From positions 1-64,000 of the forward strand of contig JAIWWG010000073.1 of the NCBI GenBank assembly GCA_025435555.1: DNA of 64,000 nucleotides. The letters are read 5' to 3'. Made by a program: the position numbers and the translations under genes. The notes beneath the pieces are model-generated. The model worked only from the letters and a program-made list of their open reading frames with translations, was not told the origin of the DNA and did no database searches. This DNA is from Chytriomyces cf. hyalinus JEL632. Taxonomy: Eukaryota > Chytridiomycota > Chytridiomycetes > Chytridiales > Chytriomycetaceae. Shown here in pieces: positions 1-11,359 of the stretch. How positions within the stretch are numbered: the first letter of the stretch is position 1; each line of letters starts with the position of its first letter.

Positions 1-40
1 TTTTTTCAGTTTTCCACTCGTTCAATAAAAAATAAAAAGC

Positions 41-3000
41 ATGAGCGATTCAGACTCGGACAGCAACTACGACGCCCTCGAAACAGTGGACGTGGATGCG
101 CCCGTAAAGGCCATCGATGAGACCCAGTCTCTGTTTTGGAACGAGTTTGCAGTGGGCGTCAGCGAGGGTTGGGTCAGCATGGCGTCCCTTGTAGCCCGTG
201 TGCGTGTGGACAGTGCCGTCGATGCGGATACGGAAAGTCTCGCGCGCGTGCTGGCAACGCTTGTGAAGTGCATTGGCGATAGTAGACATGCTGCTGCTCT
301 CGAAGCCCTCAAACTACTGCTCAGAAACAAGGCTGTGAATCAAAACGGGATCGTACTGAAGGGTGCAGCGAGACTTCTTGAACGGGCGTGGGCAGGATAT
401 GGGTAGATAGGCTTTTACTTTGAGCGAACGCGGCCATTGCTTAAAAACTCCTTGTTTTCAATTTACAGCTCCGATTCCATCATTCTCTTCAACTGCCTCA
501 AGTGGTCCAGTTTCCTTCTTCAGGCCACCGTCCCGAGGCAACATAATATCGAACGATCAAAAAAAAAGTCTGGCGAAACACCGCAAATTGACTTGGCTGT
601 TTTTACCCCGCTCTTGGCAACGCATGCAGCAATCATTGACGCTCTCGTCAGATCCTTTTCTCTGCATCCACACGTTGATGGTCGCAAAAATCGACTCATC
701 CTGCAGTCCGTTAAATTAGCACGCAAATTCATGCTCATTGGGAAACACGGATTCATGCCGAATTTGGTTCTCTCCACAATCCTCAACAATGAAAAACTGG
801 TGGATGGATCCGATCCAACTGCTATTCGATATGCTCTTGTACTGGGAGAAGCTGTGGGGTGCTTGGTGTATAAAAAGTGGGATCTTGTCCATGTCGCCTT
901 GTTGAAGGACAAGATTGCCAAATACTTTGAGAAAAACTTGATTGCTGGGTCTGCGAAAATCGCCGTGTCGAAAACTGTTTTGGTGAGACGCTCGCGATTC
1001 GCACTGTTTTTTTTGAAGTGTCTCCCGTAGATGCCGATTTGTGCGCATCAGATCTGTGTCATCCACAAATTTGTTCTCAACTTGAATCCTGCGCGCTAAC
1101 ATACCACCCGCTGGTTTTTCGATAGTCAAGTTTCGATCTGTTCTTCAAACAATTCTTGACAGCAGAAATGCTCCAAAATCAGCTATGCGCGTCTGCCGAA
1201 AGATTGATGCTGCGATCTCCCGAATTCATCCTGCGAATCTTTGAGTCGATCATTAAACCAGTCGCATTTGATCTTTCGCAATTGTTTCGCGAAAAGTTTG
1301 TCGATTCCCTTCTGAGTTGAGTACAGTTGCATCTGATGAAATAACTCAGTGATTTACCATATGGTTTTGCATTCAGATAATATGAAATCTACAAATGAAG
1401 CCATTCGATCGGATGCCGCAAGCCTGTTCGAAACGTTTGCGTCGAAATCTTCCAACGGAGGTGAACTGTTGAAAGTTGCAGATGTTGTTTTGAAGGCATT
1501 TACTGGTGCGTCTTTCCTTCTGTCTCTTTCCTTTATAATGTTGACAAAATGTTGCATCCAGCTCGTTCTCCTTCACCCGAAACACGAGCATTGTACTTTT
1601 CAATTCTTACAAGCTTCCCAGCCGTGACTCCAGCCATCTCGGGAAAAATTATTGCCGCATTGATCCCATTGACTGCAAAAGAGACATCCGAGCCGGCCCT
1701 CTTGGCATGCTTCGCAGTTCTTGCGGCCCACTCTGAGGCGTACCTTGCAACATCAGATTCGTCAATTCTCACCCAACTCGTCACGTTTATCGCGAGCGGA
1801 CTTACCGACGCGAAAAGCAGCAATTTGATTCGAAAGAGCATTCTTGGGCTCCTCAACAAGACTTCTTTTGAAGCTTTGAGCACGCGTTTGCCAGAAAAGA
1901 GTCTTTTGGGTGTATGTGAGGCCTGCATCAAGTGTTTGGACAAGGTGCAAGCTGGTGGTACTGCATTGTTGGTGGACACTGGAGCGAAAAAGGAAAACCC
2001 CGTTTTGGTGGAAGGATATCTGGCGTTTCAGTTTGTTGTTGGATTTGCAGTTTGGGAGGAAAATAGTGGAAATGCGATCGGAGTTGGTGAGACTCTCTAT
2101 TATTTGATTTTCAAAGTTTACTCATTTTCCTGTTTGATTCCGCCAACCAGCAAAACTTGTCGAAAACAAGAAAACAATCGCAACCTACCTTTCAACATCA
2201 AAAACATTTTTCCTGAACGAAAAGTTTTACGGAAAGCTGCTCGCCTCGAAAGACGATCAACTCGCGTTTTTCCAGTGCCTCAGTCTCATTCTGACCTCCG
2301 AATCTCTTTACGCGCTTTTACCTTCGGCGTCGCGCCAAGAAAAATCCTTGTTTGCAATCGCATGGGCTCACCTCATGATGACTCCATCCGTGTACCATGA
2401 AGTCCGTCGCGCAGCAATCGATTATATCCAAACCCTTGTCTGCTCATCTTCCACTGATCAAGAAGAAATTCTTCACCGTGTCGCAAATATCGGCCGAATG
2501 GGAATCGGAGCCATTCTCGAAAAGTCTGTGGTCCTTGACCGACCCAACCCATCCTCGTTATCATCGAACGCAGAAGCTTCAAACGCAATCAGTATTGCTG
2601 CAGCTGCGGAAGCCAGCGCATGGGGAGACGATGTGGCGAAACAGCAAAGCGAATTGAGCGCGCGTTTGTTTGCAGCAATTCAGAGTTTGATTCCCAGCAG
2701 CCTCCATGCACCAGCCAGTTTGCTCAAGAGTGAAACATTGCAGCTTGTTTTGATGGAGCTGTTGGTTTTGTGTGCCCATCCGGTTGTCACGAGCAGTGTT
2801 GGAAAAGACGCTTGGATTCGCGTCTGCTGGCGCTGCGGTGTGGATCCTTTGAACGTTGTTGCATCTCTGGGTGGTGCTGTTGTAGAGCGTTGGATGGCAA
2901 CTTGCTTACAGAGCGCTAGTGCCACACCTGTAGAAGCAAGTGAAGAGGATTACACGCTTGGCGGGTTCTCAGTCAATGTGAGTGCCGGATTCCAGGAAGC

Positions 3001-6000
3001 CACGTTGAACGCCATTACCCTACTTGTCGGAGTGTTCCCTGAAGTTGTGTTGAACAAGGCTATGCCTTCAATCTTGGAAAGCTTGGATAATGCTGTTGTC
3101 AAGAATGTCACGTTGGTCGATATCGCTGTGTGGAAGGGAGATGAAGGTGTTGCTGTGTGCGATTCGCAGGGTAAACTGAAGGTTGCTGCAGTGGTTGAAG
3201 AAGATGACGAGCGGCCTAAAACTGCTGAAGAAAAGTGGGAGCGTGAACTCAAGAAGGAGCTGCAGGCCAAGAAGGGCGCGTCCGCTGCTTCAACTGTAAA
3301 GGCGCCTTCAAAGGCGGCTGGAAAACCCGTCTCTGCGAAAGCCGCAGCCGCAGCCAAAGCTGAAAAAGAAGCCGAAAAGCTGCAGTTGGAAAAAGAAAGT
3401 GCAAACCGTAAACGCGTTGAATCGATTCGTTTGCGCGTGTTGGGTGCTCTTGAGGTGCTTGAATCCATTCTGAACGGCGTTGTTGTTTCTTTGGATGAAG
3501 ACGCACGAGAAGCTTTTGAAATGTGGATATCGAGAAGCATCGAAGCAGTCTTGAGAGTTGTCGAAAGAGAAAGTGTCGTTGTGAGGCGTGGAAAAAGAGG
3601 CAAGAAGGGACCCCTTCTGGTCGGGAAGAAGGCCATTGATGTCTTCCGACTGATTTCGAAAGCCACAGGCGATCGCATTTGGAGAGTTATTGAAATGGGT
3701 TGGGATGTTGCCACCTTGCGCTTGATGGGCGTGGAGATTTCTCCAGTCGGGATCCCAGAGGATCTTTGCAAAAAAGACCTTTCAGGTGATTCCTTTCGTA
3801 TCTTTTCAATACTGTCTGCAATGCTAAAAGGGCCCCTTCGATTTCGCAGTTGTTCTGACGAAGCTGCTGACGGCCGCCAAGGCTGATTACGTTGCATCGA
3901 ATCCATTGTCACCAGGAGCCTTCTCGTACATCTTCCCATTGATTTACTATCTGCTGTTGCGTATTGGACGTACTCGAAACATCAAAGAAAAAATCCGAAC
4001 AGAGCTCATTATTTTCGCATCTGAAATCCTCATCTCTCACTGTGGATTGGGTGGAAGCCCGTTGGTTCCCCGACGCTCCATGGTGCACGTTTTGATTGAG
4101 CTTTTGAACACGTTACCCCCGCTTGCACGGAGCAGCTCGTGAAGGACTTTTAACGCTTTGCGTCAGCATGGAAGACTCTGCTGCTGACGAAGAAGACGAT
4201 GACCCCGAATCTCTCGACGAGAGCGAAAAACTGTTGAAAAAGATGCTTGCAGCGGATGAAGTTGACATTTCGAATGAACTATTGGATGCGCTTTTGAGTT
4301 CTGAACCAATGGCGCGGCAGTCTGCTTTACGCGCATTGCAGCATATGCCCATGCCGGTTGGTGCTGCGGACGGTGTTGCGGCTGCGAGAGTTTGGGCAGC
4401 CAAATATGATGCGGATGAAGAAATTGCTGCAGAGGCAGGTCGTGTTTGGGAGATGTGGAATGCGGAGAGTTCTTTGGATGCAAATGGGATTCAAGGCGTT
4501 GTTGATTTGATTTGTAAGCTAATCTTTGAGAGATGAAGCATGCGGCATTCTAAATCTTCCTCTGTTTTCAAGGTGATCCATGCGGGGAAATCCGCGCTGC
4601 CGCCGGAAAGAGTCTCAGTGCCGCTTTGTCTTCTTTGAATGATCACACTATTCCCGTTTTGAAGCAGCTTTTCGCGCTTTATGAAGTCAAGGTAAAATTT
4701 CCTCCTTTCTTGATTGTCTCTCTGCTGAAGACAACATGCTTTTAGAACGTCGTTCCAATGCCAGAATATGATGACTTCGGTATTGTGATTCCTGAGTCTC
4801 TCGACAAAAAAGATGAATGGCCAGCTAGAAGCGGTATCGCTCTCGCTCTTCAATCCCTTGCATCCGTCATGAAGTCCGAGAACATCCTCAACATTCTTTT
4901 TGATTTCCTGATCAAAAACGAGGCGCTTGGAGATCGCGAAGAATCAGTCAGACTTGAAATGCTTGAAGCCGGTATCGCTGCTGTCAACACGGATACTGGC
5001 AAATCTCTCGTGAATCCGTTGCTTAAGACCTTTTCCGAATATCTCGCACAGCCTGCAGGATCCTCGAAAACACACGACCTGATTCGCGAGTCAGCGGTTA
5101 TTCTGCTTGGTACCGTCGCCCAGCATCTTGACGCGTCAGACAAAAAGATTCCCGAGGTTGTTGACCGGCTGGTTGAAACCCTCAAGACTCCCTCCGAGGT
5201 GGTTCAAATGGCGGTTTCTGAGTGCTTGCCGCCATTGGTCAAAGTCATGTCTGGTGACGAAGTTCGAGGCCTGATTGACCGACTGCTGCGACTTTTGTTC
5301 ACTTCTCCAAAATACGCCGAGCGCCGAGGTGCTGCGTATGGTATTGCCGGAACGGTGAAAGGGCGCGGTATTTCTTCCCTGAAAGAATACGGAGTCATGA
5401 GTTCCTTGAAGGACGCTGTGGAGGACAAGAAAAAGATGGAGAAAAGAGAAGGCGCGCTGTTTGCTTTTGAAGCACTCTCCATGACGCTGGGCCGTCTGTT
5501 TGAACCGTATGTCATCCAGATTCTTCCTCTGTTGTTGGTGTGCTATGGAGACAGTCAGCGGGAAGTGCGCGACGCAACGAATGACGCTTGTAAAGCAATC
5601 ATGTCGAAGCTTTCAGGACACTGTGTTAAACTGGTGATGCCGTCCCTGTTGAATGGCCTCGATGACAAGACCTGGAGAACCAAAACCGGATCCATTGAGG
5701 TTTTGGGATCCATGGCTGCACTGGCTCCAAAGCAGCTGTCGCTCTCTCTCCCAACTATTATTCCCCGGCTTTGCGAAGTTCTGACAGACACCCACATTAA
5801 AGTGCAAGAGTCTGCAAAGCAGGCCTTGAACGCATTCGGAAGTGTCATAAAAAACCCGGAAATTCAGGAGCTTGTACCAGAGCTGCTGGCGGCATTAGTG
5901 GATCCCAATGAGAATACCCAACCTGCTCTCACGGCGCTGTTGGAAACGTCGTTTGTGCATTATATTGATTCACCGTCATTGGCTTTGATTGTGCCGATCC

Positions 6001-9000
6001 TTCAGCGAGGATTGATTGAACGCGTCACTGAAACCAAGAAGCGTGCCGCGCAGATTATGGGCCAAATGGCGACTCTTACGGATCAAAAAGATCTGATTCC
6101 ATGTGGGTGAATTGCCCCCTCCTTTGCGATCACGAACTGATTCCTCTTTTATTTCAGACCTTCCTATTCTTTTGCCGGGATTGAAGGAAGTTTTGGTTGA
6201 CCCCGTGCCAGAGGCGCGTGCTATTGCTTCCCATGCACTTGGATCCATGTTTGCTAAGCTTGGTGAAGGAAACTTCCCCGGCCTTGTCGGCGAACTGTTT
6301 GTCACTCTGAAATCTGAAACTTCGGCTGTTGACCGATCTGGAGCTGCCCAAGGTCTTTCTGAGGTTCTTGCTGGTGCAGGAATCCCAAGACTGGAGTCCC
6401 TCTTGCCAGATATTCTCAACAATGCAATGTCACCGCGTACCTACGTGCGAGAAGGTTTTATCACATTGCTGGTTTTCCTGCCAGCCACCTTTGGAGACTC
6501 GTTCCAACCATACATTGGAAGCATCATTCCGCCAATTCTGCGCGGCCTGGCGGACGAAACTGACACTGTTCGCGAAACTGCCATGAAAGCGGGTCGCGGT
6601 GTTGTTCGCAACTATGCAACAACGGCTGTCGATTTGCTTCTGCCAGAACTTGAACTGGGATTGTTTGATGAAAACTGGAGAATTCGGCAGTCATCGGTTC
6701 AACTCATGGGAGAACTACTTTACAGAATCGCTGGAGTCTCTGGAAAGGCCGATGTCGATGGAAACGAGGACGAGTCTGTCGGCACCGAGCACAACAAGAA
6801 AGCACTTGTTACTACCCTTGGACAAGATCGCTACGACTCTGTCTTGTCGAGCTTGTACATTGTCCGCAGTGATTCGAACGGTATTGTTCGCTCCTCTGCT
6901 CTCCACGTTTGGAAATCGATCGTCAACAACACTCCACGCACTCTCAAGGAAATTCTGCCAGTTATTATTCAAATGGTGATTGAATCCCTTGCCAGTCCTG
7001 AGTACGAGAAGCGCGGGGTCGCTGCTCGCACGTTGGGTGACTTGGTGCGTAAGTTGGGAGACCTTGTTCTGGACGAGTTGGTTCCAGTTTTGGAGGCTGG
7101 TCTCGAGTCCGACGATGCAACCACGAGAGAAGGTGCATGTATTGGAATGTCTGAAATCATGAGCACGGCTGGAAAAGCACAACTGGTCGACTTTGTCGCG
7201 CAATGCGTTCCAAGCATCAAGAAAGCACTGATGGATTCTGAGCCTGAAGTTCGTGAAGCAGCTGCTCAAGCCTTTGACATGCTTCATCAGCACATGGGAT
7301 CCAAGGCCATTGACGAAGTTCTTCCCAGCTTGTTGAACGAGCTTAAGTCGGGAGGTGCGGCCAGCGGAGCTTATGCACTTGAAGCGTTGAAGGAAATCAT
7401 GTCTGTTCGAAGCAATGTCGTGTTCCCTGTTTTGATACCCACACTGCTTACGACTCCTATCACTGCATTCAATGCGCGCGCGTTGGCATCGCTTATTTCT
7501 GTTGCTGGATCTGCACTGAACAAGCGATTGGGGACGATTTTACCAGCATTGATGGATGGTGTGGAGCAGAACGATCATGCTGTTGTGGATATTAGAGATG
7601 CGTTGAAAGTGCTCATGCTTAGCGTTGATGAAGATGGGCTGTATCTTTTGATGCCAATTCTCTCTGAATCCATCTCTGAGGGTGGCCCAGCACGAGCTCG
7701 TGCTGCATGCGACTGTTTCATGATCTTCTGTGAAGGATCTAAAGTGGACATTTCAGAATACGCCGTTGAATGGTTTAACAGACTCATCGAAATGTTCCGT
7801 GGCGCACCAGCGTACAGCACCGACATGGTGAAAGCTGCATGGGGTGCTGTGGATGCTCTTTCCAAGCGAATCAAGAAGGACGACATGGAAAGATTTGTCA
7901 CACCACTGCGCCGCGCGATTGCTGGAGCGACCGAGAAACTTGCACCTAATGCCGAGTTGGAAGGCTTTTGCTTGCCGAAAGGAATTTCGTCCATTTTACC
8001 CGTGTTTCTGCAAGGACTCATGTATGGACAATCGGATGTCCGTGAAGAATCTGCGAAAGGGTTGGGTGACCTCGTGCAGCGTACGAGTGCGGATGGCTTG
8101 AAAGCATTTGTGACGCAGATTACGGGACCTTTGATTAGAATCATTGGTGATAGAGTTTCACCTGGTGTGAAAGCGGCTATTTTGAAGACGCTTGGGTAAT
8201 TCTTTCTGTTTGTTCATGCTGATTTTGGGGTGTCAGCTAACCTTCTTTTGCGAAATGCGCAGTCTGTTGTTGGTGAAAGTGCCAGCAAATCTGAAACCGT
8301 TCTTGCCACAACTGCAGAGAACTTTCATCAAATCTCTGTCAGAGCCGTCCATTCACGTGCAAACACCCGCGAGGAAATGCCTCACGCTTTTAATCAGCCT
8401 TCAACCCCGTCTGGATCCGCTTGTTGTCGAATTGACAACCGGAATCAAGACTGCAGAAGACAAGAGCGTTCGCGATTCCATGTGGGGCGCGTTGTTGGGT
8501 CTTTTGAATGGTCTAGAAGGGAAAGAAATCACGGATGCTAGCAAGAAAACGATCGAAACTTTGCTGGTTGATTCATTGTTCAACACTGGCGAGAATGATG
8601 GTATGTTTCTTTTCGCATTACTAAGCTTGGAATTCAAATTCATTTCCCGACAGATGTTATTCGAAAATGCGCGGCGAAATGTTTTGCAGTGTATGCCAAC
8701 TACTTGTCGAAAGACGATGCAAAGACTTTGATCAGGTATGTCGCGTTTTTCACAGAGCGATTCTGAAAACTTACTTCCCACCTCGCCATCAGCGCCAAAC
8801 TGTTTTCAAAGCAAGTCTTGGAAGAATTACCCGTTGCATTCACAAAGCGCCACTGGTCTTATGGAAGCAATCTCGCGCGTGCTGGTCAAGTGCCCAGACC
8901 TGATTGTTGGGTTCGCTCCATTTGCTTCAACGGCTGTTTCTAAAGTCTTTGAAGGCTTCCAAAGCGAGAAATCGGCGGTTTTGGAAGCGACTGTGTCTTG

Positions 9001-9506
9001 CGCAAATTCCTTGTTGGTTCTTTCGGCGAAAGGAGTGTTTGAACTGGCGGACGAGGCACAAGGTCCGTCTCTTGACTGGGTTGATTGAGATTTCAAAGGA
9101 AGGAGTTCAAGTCGACGCGCGGAGAATGAGTGTGCTGGGCATCAAAACTTTGGCCAAGAAGCATTATGAGGTGGGCAACATTTATTTAGGGAACTGGTTT
9201 TACTAACATCTTCTCTTTCAACAGTTTGTCGCAGCACATTTATCAATTCTCGTGCCGACGCTGATGCTTCTTGTGCGCGAGCGAGTCATTCCAATCAAGC
9301 TGGCTGCCGAGCGGTCGTTGCTGCATTTACTGTGTTTGTCCAGCCAAAGGAACGACCCAAGTGTTTTGACAAAGTATGCGAGCGGATTGGACAATGCTGC
9401 TGCCAGAAATTTGAGTGATTACGCGAAACGCGTGTTGACCAAACTGGCTGACAAGGCGAGCGACGATGAGGGCGGTGATGAAGATGACGGCGCCGATGAC
9501 GCATAA
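41..9506 (+). CDS. GCN1: GCN1, eIF2-alpha kinase (GCN2) activator, multi-exon
   Basis: Giant HEAT-repeat protein that sits on ribosomes and helps uncharged tRNA activate the GCN2 kinase under amino-acid starvation (family knowledge). The start is the first ATG at 41, giving an acidic Ser/Asp-rich N-terminus (MSDSDSDSNYDAL). Long open exons follow at about 2348-3886, 4123-4536, 4758-6110 and 6103-8199, separated by short GT..AG introns (for example donor GTAGAT near 404 and acceptor TTTACAG near 468). The exon at 4758-6110 contains the most conserved GCN1 segment (PKYAERRGAAYGIAG, DAVEDKKKMEKREGALFAFE, LLNGLDDKTWRTKTGSIEVL), the EF3-like part of the family. HEAT repeats continue to an acidic tail (DDEGGDEDDGADDA) and TAA at 9504-9506. 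A Lys/Glu/Ala-rich insert lies around 3220-3420. The coding total is near the family's usual 2,600 residues. Exact exon ends in the first 2.3 kb are the least certain part. Confidence 0.95.
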
Positions 9507-9625
9507 AGCGGCAACGGCATTGTGTGTGTGTTTGTGTTAAAAGTATTAAAGTGGGAGAATGCGGAGGGAGTCTTCCACATGAGTTGAATAAGGGTGAATT
9601 AATTTTTAAAACACGTTGCTCAGCC

Positions 9626-10519
9626 ATGTTGGTTCTGCCACGCGAGATTATTCAAGAGATCTTTGCATGGCTGCATCCCCGCCAGGTCTGTAAGCACCGC
9701 CGACTATCAGCGTGGTTCTTGAGCATCCTCACGGAGCTGAGCTTTGCCGTCAGAAACCTGAAACGCTTCAATCCTTCATATTCTGCCGCAACAACGCTGA
9801 GTCGGACTGACTCTTCCGCTGCCCTGCTCCGCTTCTACTTGTTTGAATCCCCAGTTCCATACCCAGAAGCATTCTCGCTGATACATCTGAGCCGGGTGAC
9901 GGAACTCGACTGGAACGATGACACGTCGCTCATGTGCGGCATTCCCTCAGCAGCAGGCTCCATCTCCAACTTGACACATTGCTGCCTCAACTCAAACAGG
10001 CTGACTGGAACAATACCGATTGAACTGGGCCGCTTGATTCATTTGAGAGACTTGGATCTGGCATGCAACCTTCTGTCTGGGGCCATCCCTTCATCCCTCT
10101 TTCTCCGCATGGCGTGCTTGGAATCCCTCAACCTGGCCATGAACCACCTGAGTGGTCCTCTGCCTGCTGATCTATACTCGCTCAAGGGCCTTAAACGGTT
10201 GAATCTCTGCGGCAACCGATTGAACGGGTCACTGTCAAACCGCGTTGGAAATCTGGAGAATCTGCAAGTACTGAATATGAGCAGGAACCAGCTATCAGGG
10301 AAGGTTCCCGTGTCGCTGTGTAGGCTGGGACAGCTGGAGATGCTGTATCTCTGCGACAACTCGTTCTCGGGGGGGCTCCCTTTCGAGATGTGTGGGATGG
10401 ATTCGATCCGGTTTCTGTACGTTAGTCAAGCGGGACTTGACGCCGATCTGTCACAGCCAGAGATGCGAGCGTTTTTGCAGTCGCTGATATTCCACGACGT
10501 TGACGTTGGATCCACTTGA
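9626..10519 (+). CDS. F-box-like / plant-type leucine-rich repeat protein
   Basis: Intronless protein of 297 residues. The ATG at 9626 is preferred because an F-box-like helix follows directly (LPREIIQEIFAWLHP); the upstream in-frame extension has no ATG. After about 100 less conserved residues come five to six leucine-rich repeats of the plant-specific type, consensus LxxLxLxxNxLSGxIP, for example LRDLDLACNLLSGAIPSSL and LESLNLAMNHLSGPLPADL. There is no signal peptide or membrane segment, so it is probably intracellular. A role as a substrate-recruiting F-box protein of an SCF ubiquitin ligase is possible but the F-box is only partial. It starts 120 bases after GCN1. AATAAA at about 10547 probably ends its mRNA, only about 30 bases before the next gene's ATG. 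Confidence 0.8.
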   Translation: MLVLPREIIQEIFAWLHPRQVCKHRRLSAWFLSILTELSFAVRNLKRFNPSYSAATTLSRTDSSAALLRFYLFESPVPYPEAFSLIHLSRVTELDWNDDTSLMCGIPSAAGSISNLTHCCLNSNRLTGTIPIELGRLIHLRDLDLACNLLSGAIPSSLFLRMACLESLNLAMNHLSGPLPADLYSLKGLKRLNLCGNRLNGSLSNRVGNLENLQVLNMSRNQLSGKVPVSLCRLGQLEMLYLCDNSFSGGLPFEMCGMDSIRFLYVSQAGLDADLSQPEMRAFLQSLIFHDVDVGST

Positions 10520-10583
10520 ATCGTGGGGACAGTGTTCAAAACATCAAATAAAAAAAAGTATCCTCAAATCCATCATCGTCAAT

Positions 10584-11131
10584 ATGACCACCGAGAAGCA
10601 ACCTCTTTTGTCTGACCCGCCTGCTTACACGGCTTCCTCACAGCCCTCTTCTACCGATCAACAGAACCAGCAAGGCTCGTCCACAGCGAATGCACAGACA
10701 CTGCCCCCACAGCCACACTCAACCCATTCTGTCAACATCCACCAGCAACACAACCACTTACAAACAGGCTTCCTTGCATCAGCATCCACAGTCCTCACAT
10801 TCACATCCTCGACATCCAATCAATCATCAGTGCCACTTCCGCATGTCTTGGTCGTTGACACCACTGAATCTGTTTTAATGTTTTGCCCCTTTTGCGCTGC
10901 GAATGTGGTTACCGTTGTTGAGAATGCTCCTGGTTCGTTCTTCTTCTTTTTTATTTTTTTTATTTATATTTCTGGGCAAAAACAGGTTGTCTCGCGTACT
11001 TGACGAGCGCGTTCTTGTGTCTAATTGGGTGTGGACTGTGCTTCTTTGTCCCGCTGTGTGCGCCACGGTGCCAGGACCAAGTGCATCGGTGTCCAGGGTG
11101 CAGACGGTGTTTGGCGGTGGTTCCGGCATAG
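10584..11131 (+). CDS. LITAF-domain membrane-associated zinc protein
   Basis: Two exons: 10584-10932 and 10986-11131. The intron has donor GTTCGT and acceptor AACAG and splits a Gly codon. The N-terminal 95 residues are Ser/Gln/His-rich and carry a PPAY motif (PPxY type, which binds WW-domain ubiquitin ligases of the Nedd4 class in known LITAF proteins). The C-terminal 65 residues form a complete LITAF domain: a first CPFC knuckle, a hydrophobic in-plane membrane segment (LTSAFLCLIGCGLCFFVPLC), then a second HRCPGC knuckle; the four Cys pairs bind zinc. Family members sit on the cytosolic face of late endosomes and lysosomes. The protein ends right after the second knuckle at VVPA and TAG (11129-11131). 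The domain is only seen after the intron is removed. Gene identity is strong; function in this fungus is inferred. Confidence 0.88.
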
Positions 11132-11359
11132 CAAAGGCCGGCCTAGTTCGGGAGATCTTTTCGGGTTGGCCATTTCTAACCCCGTCATTGAAGGTTTTTG
11201 CCGTTGAGTATCTTCAGCCCCACTCTTTAGTTCCAATAAAAAAAAAACTCGTTCTGTCAACTATGCATTACACATTTTATATACACGCAGTATGGTGAAA
11301 AAGGAAAGCAGCCAGAAGCAAGAGACTAAAGCCCAGGGAAAAACTCAACAACAAGAAAA

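Noticed and set aside
2950-3939. Open frame of 329 codons on the minus strand
   Set aside because: It lies opposite a GCN1 exon and its Ser/Thr/Arg-rich, low-information sequence is what the complement of that exon gives. No domain is seen.
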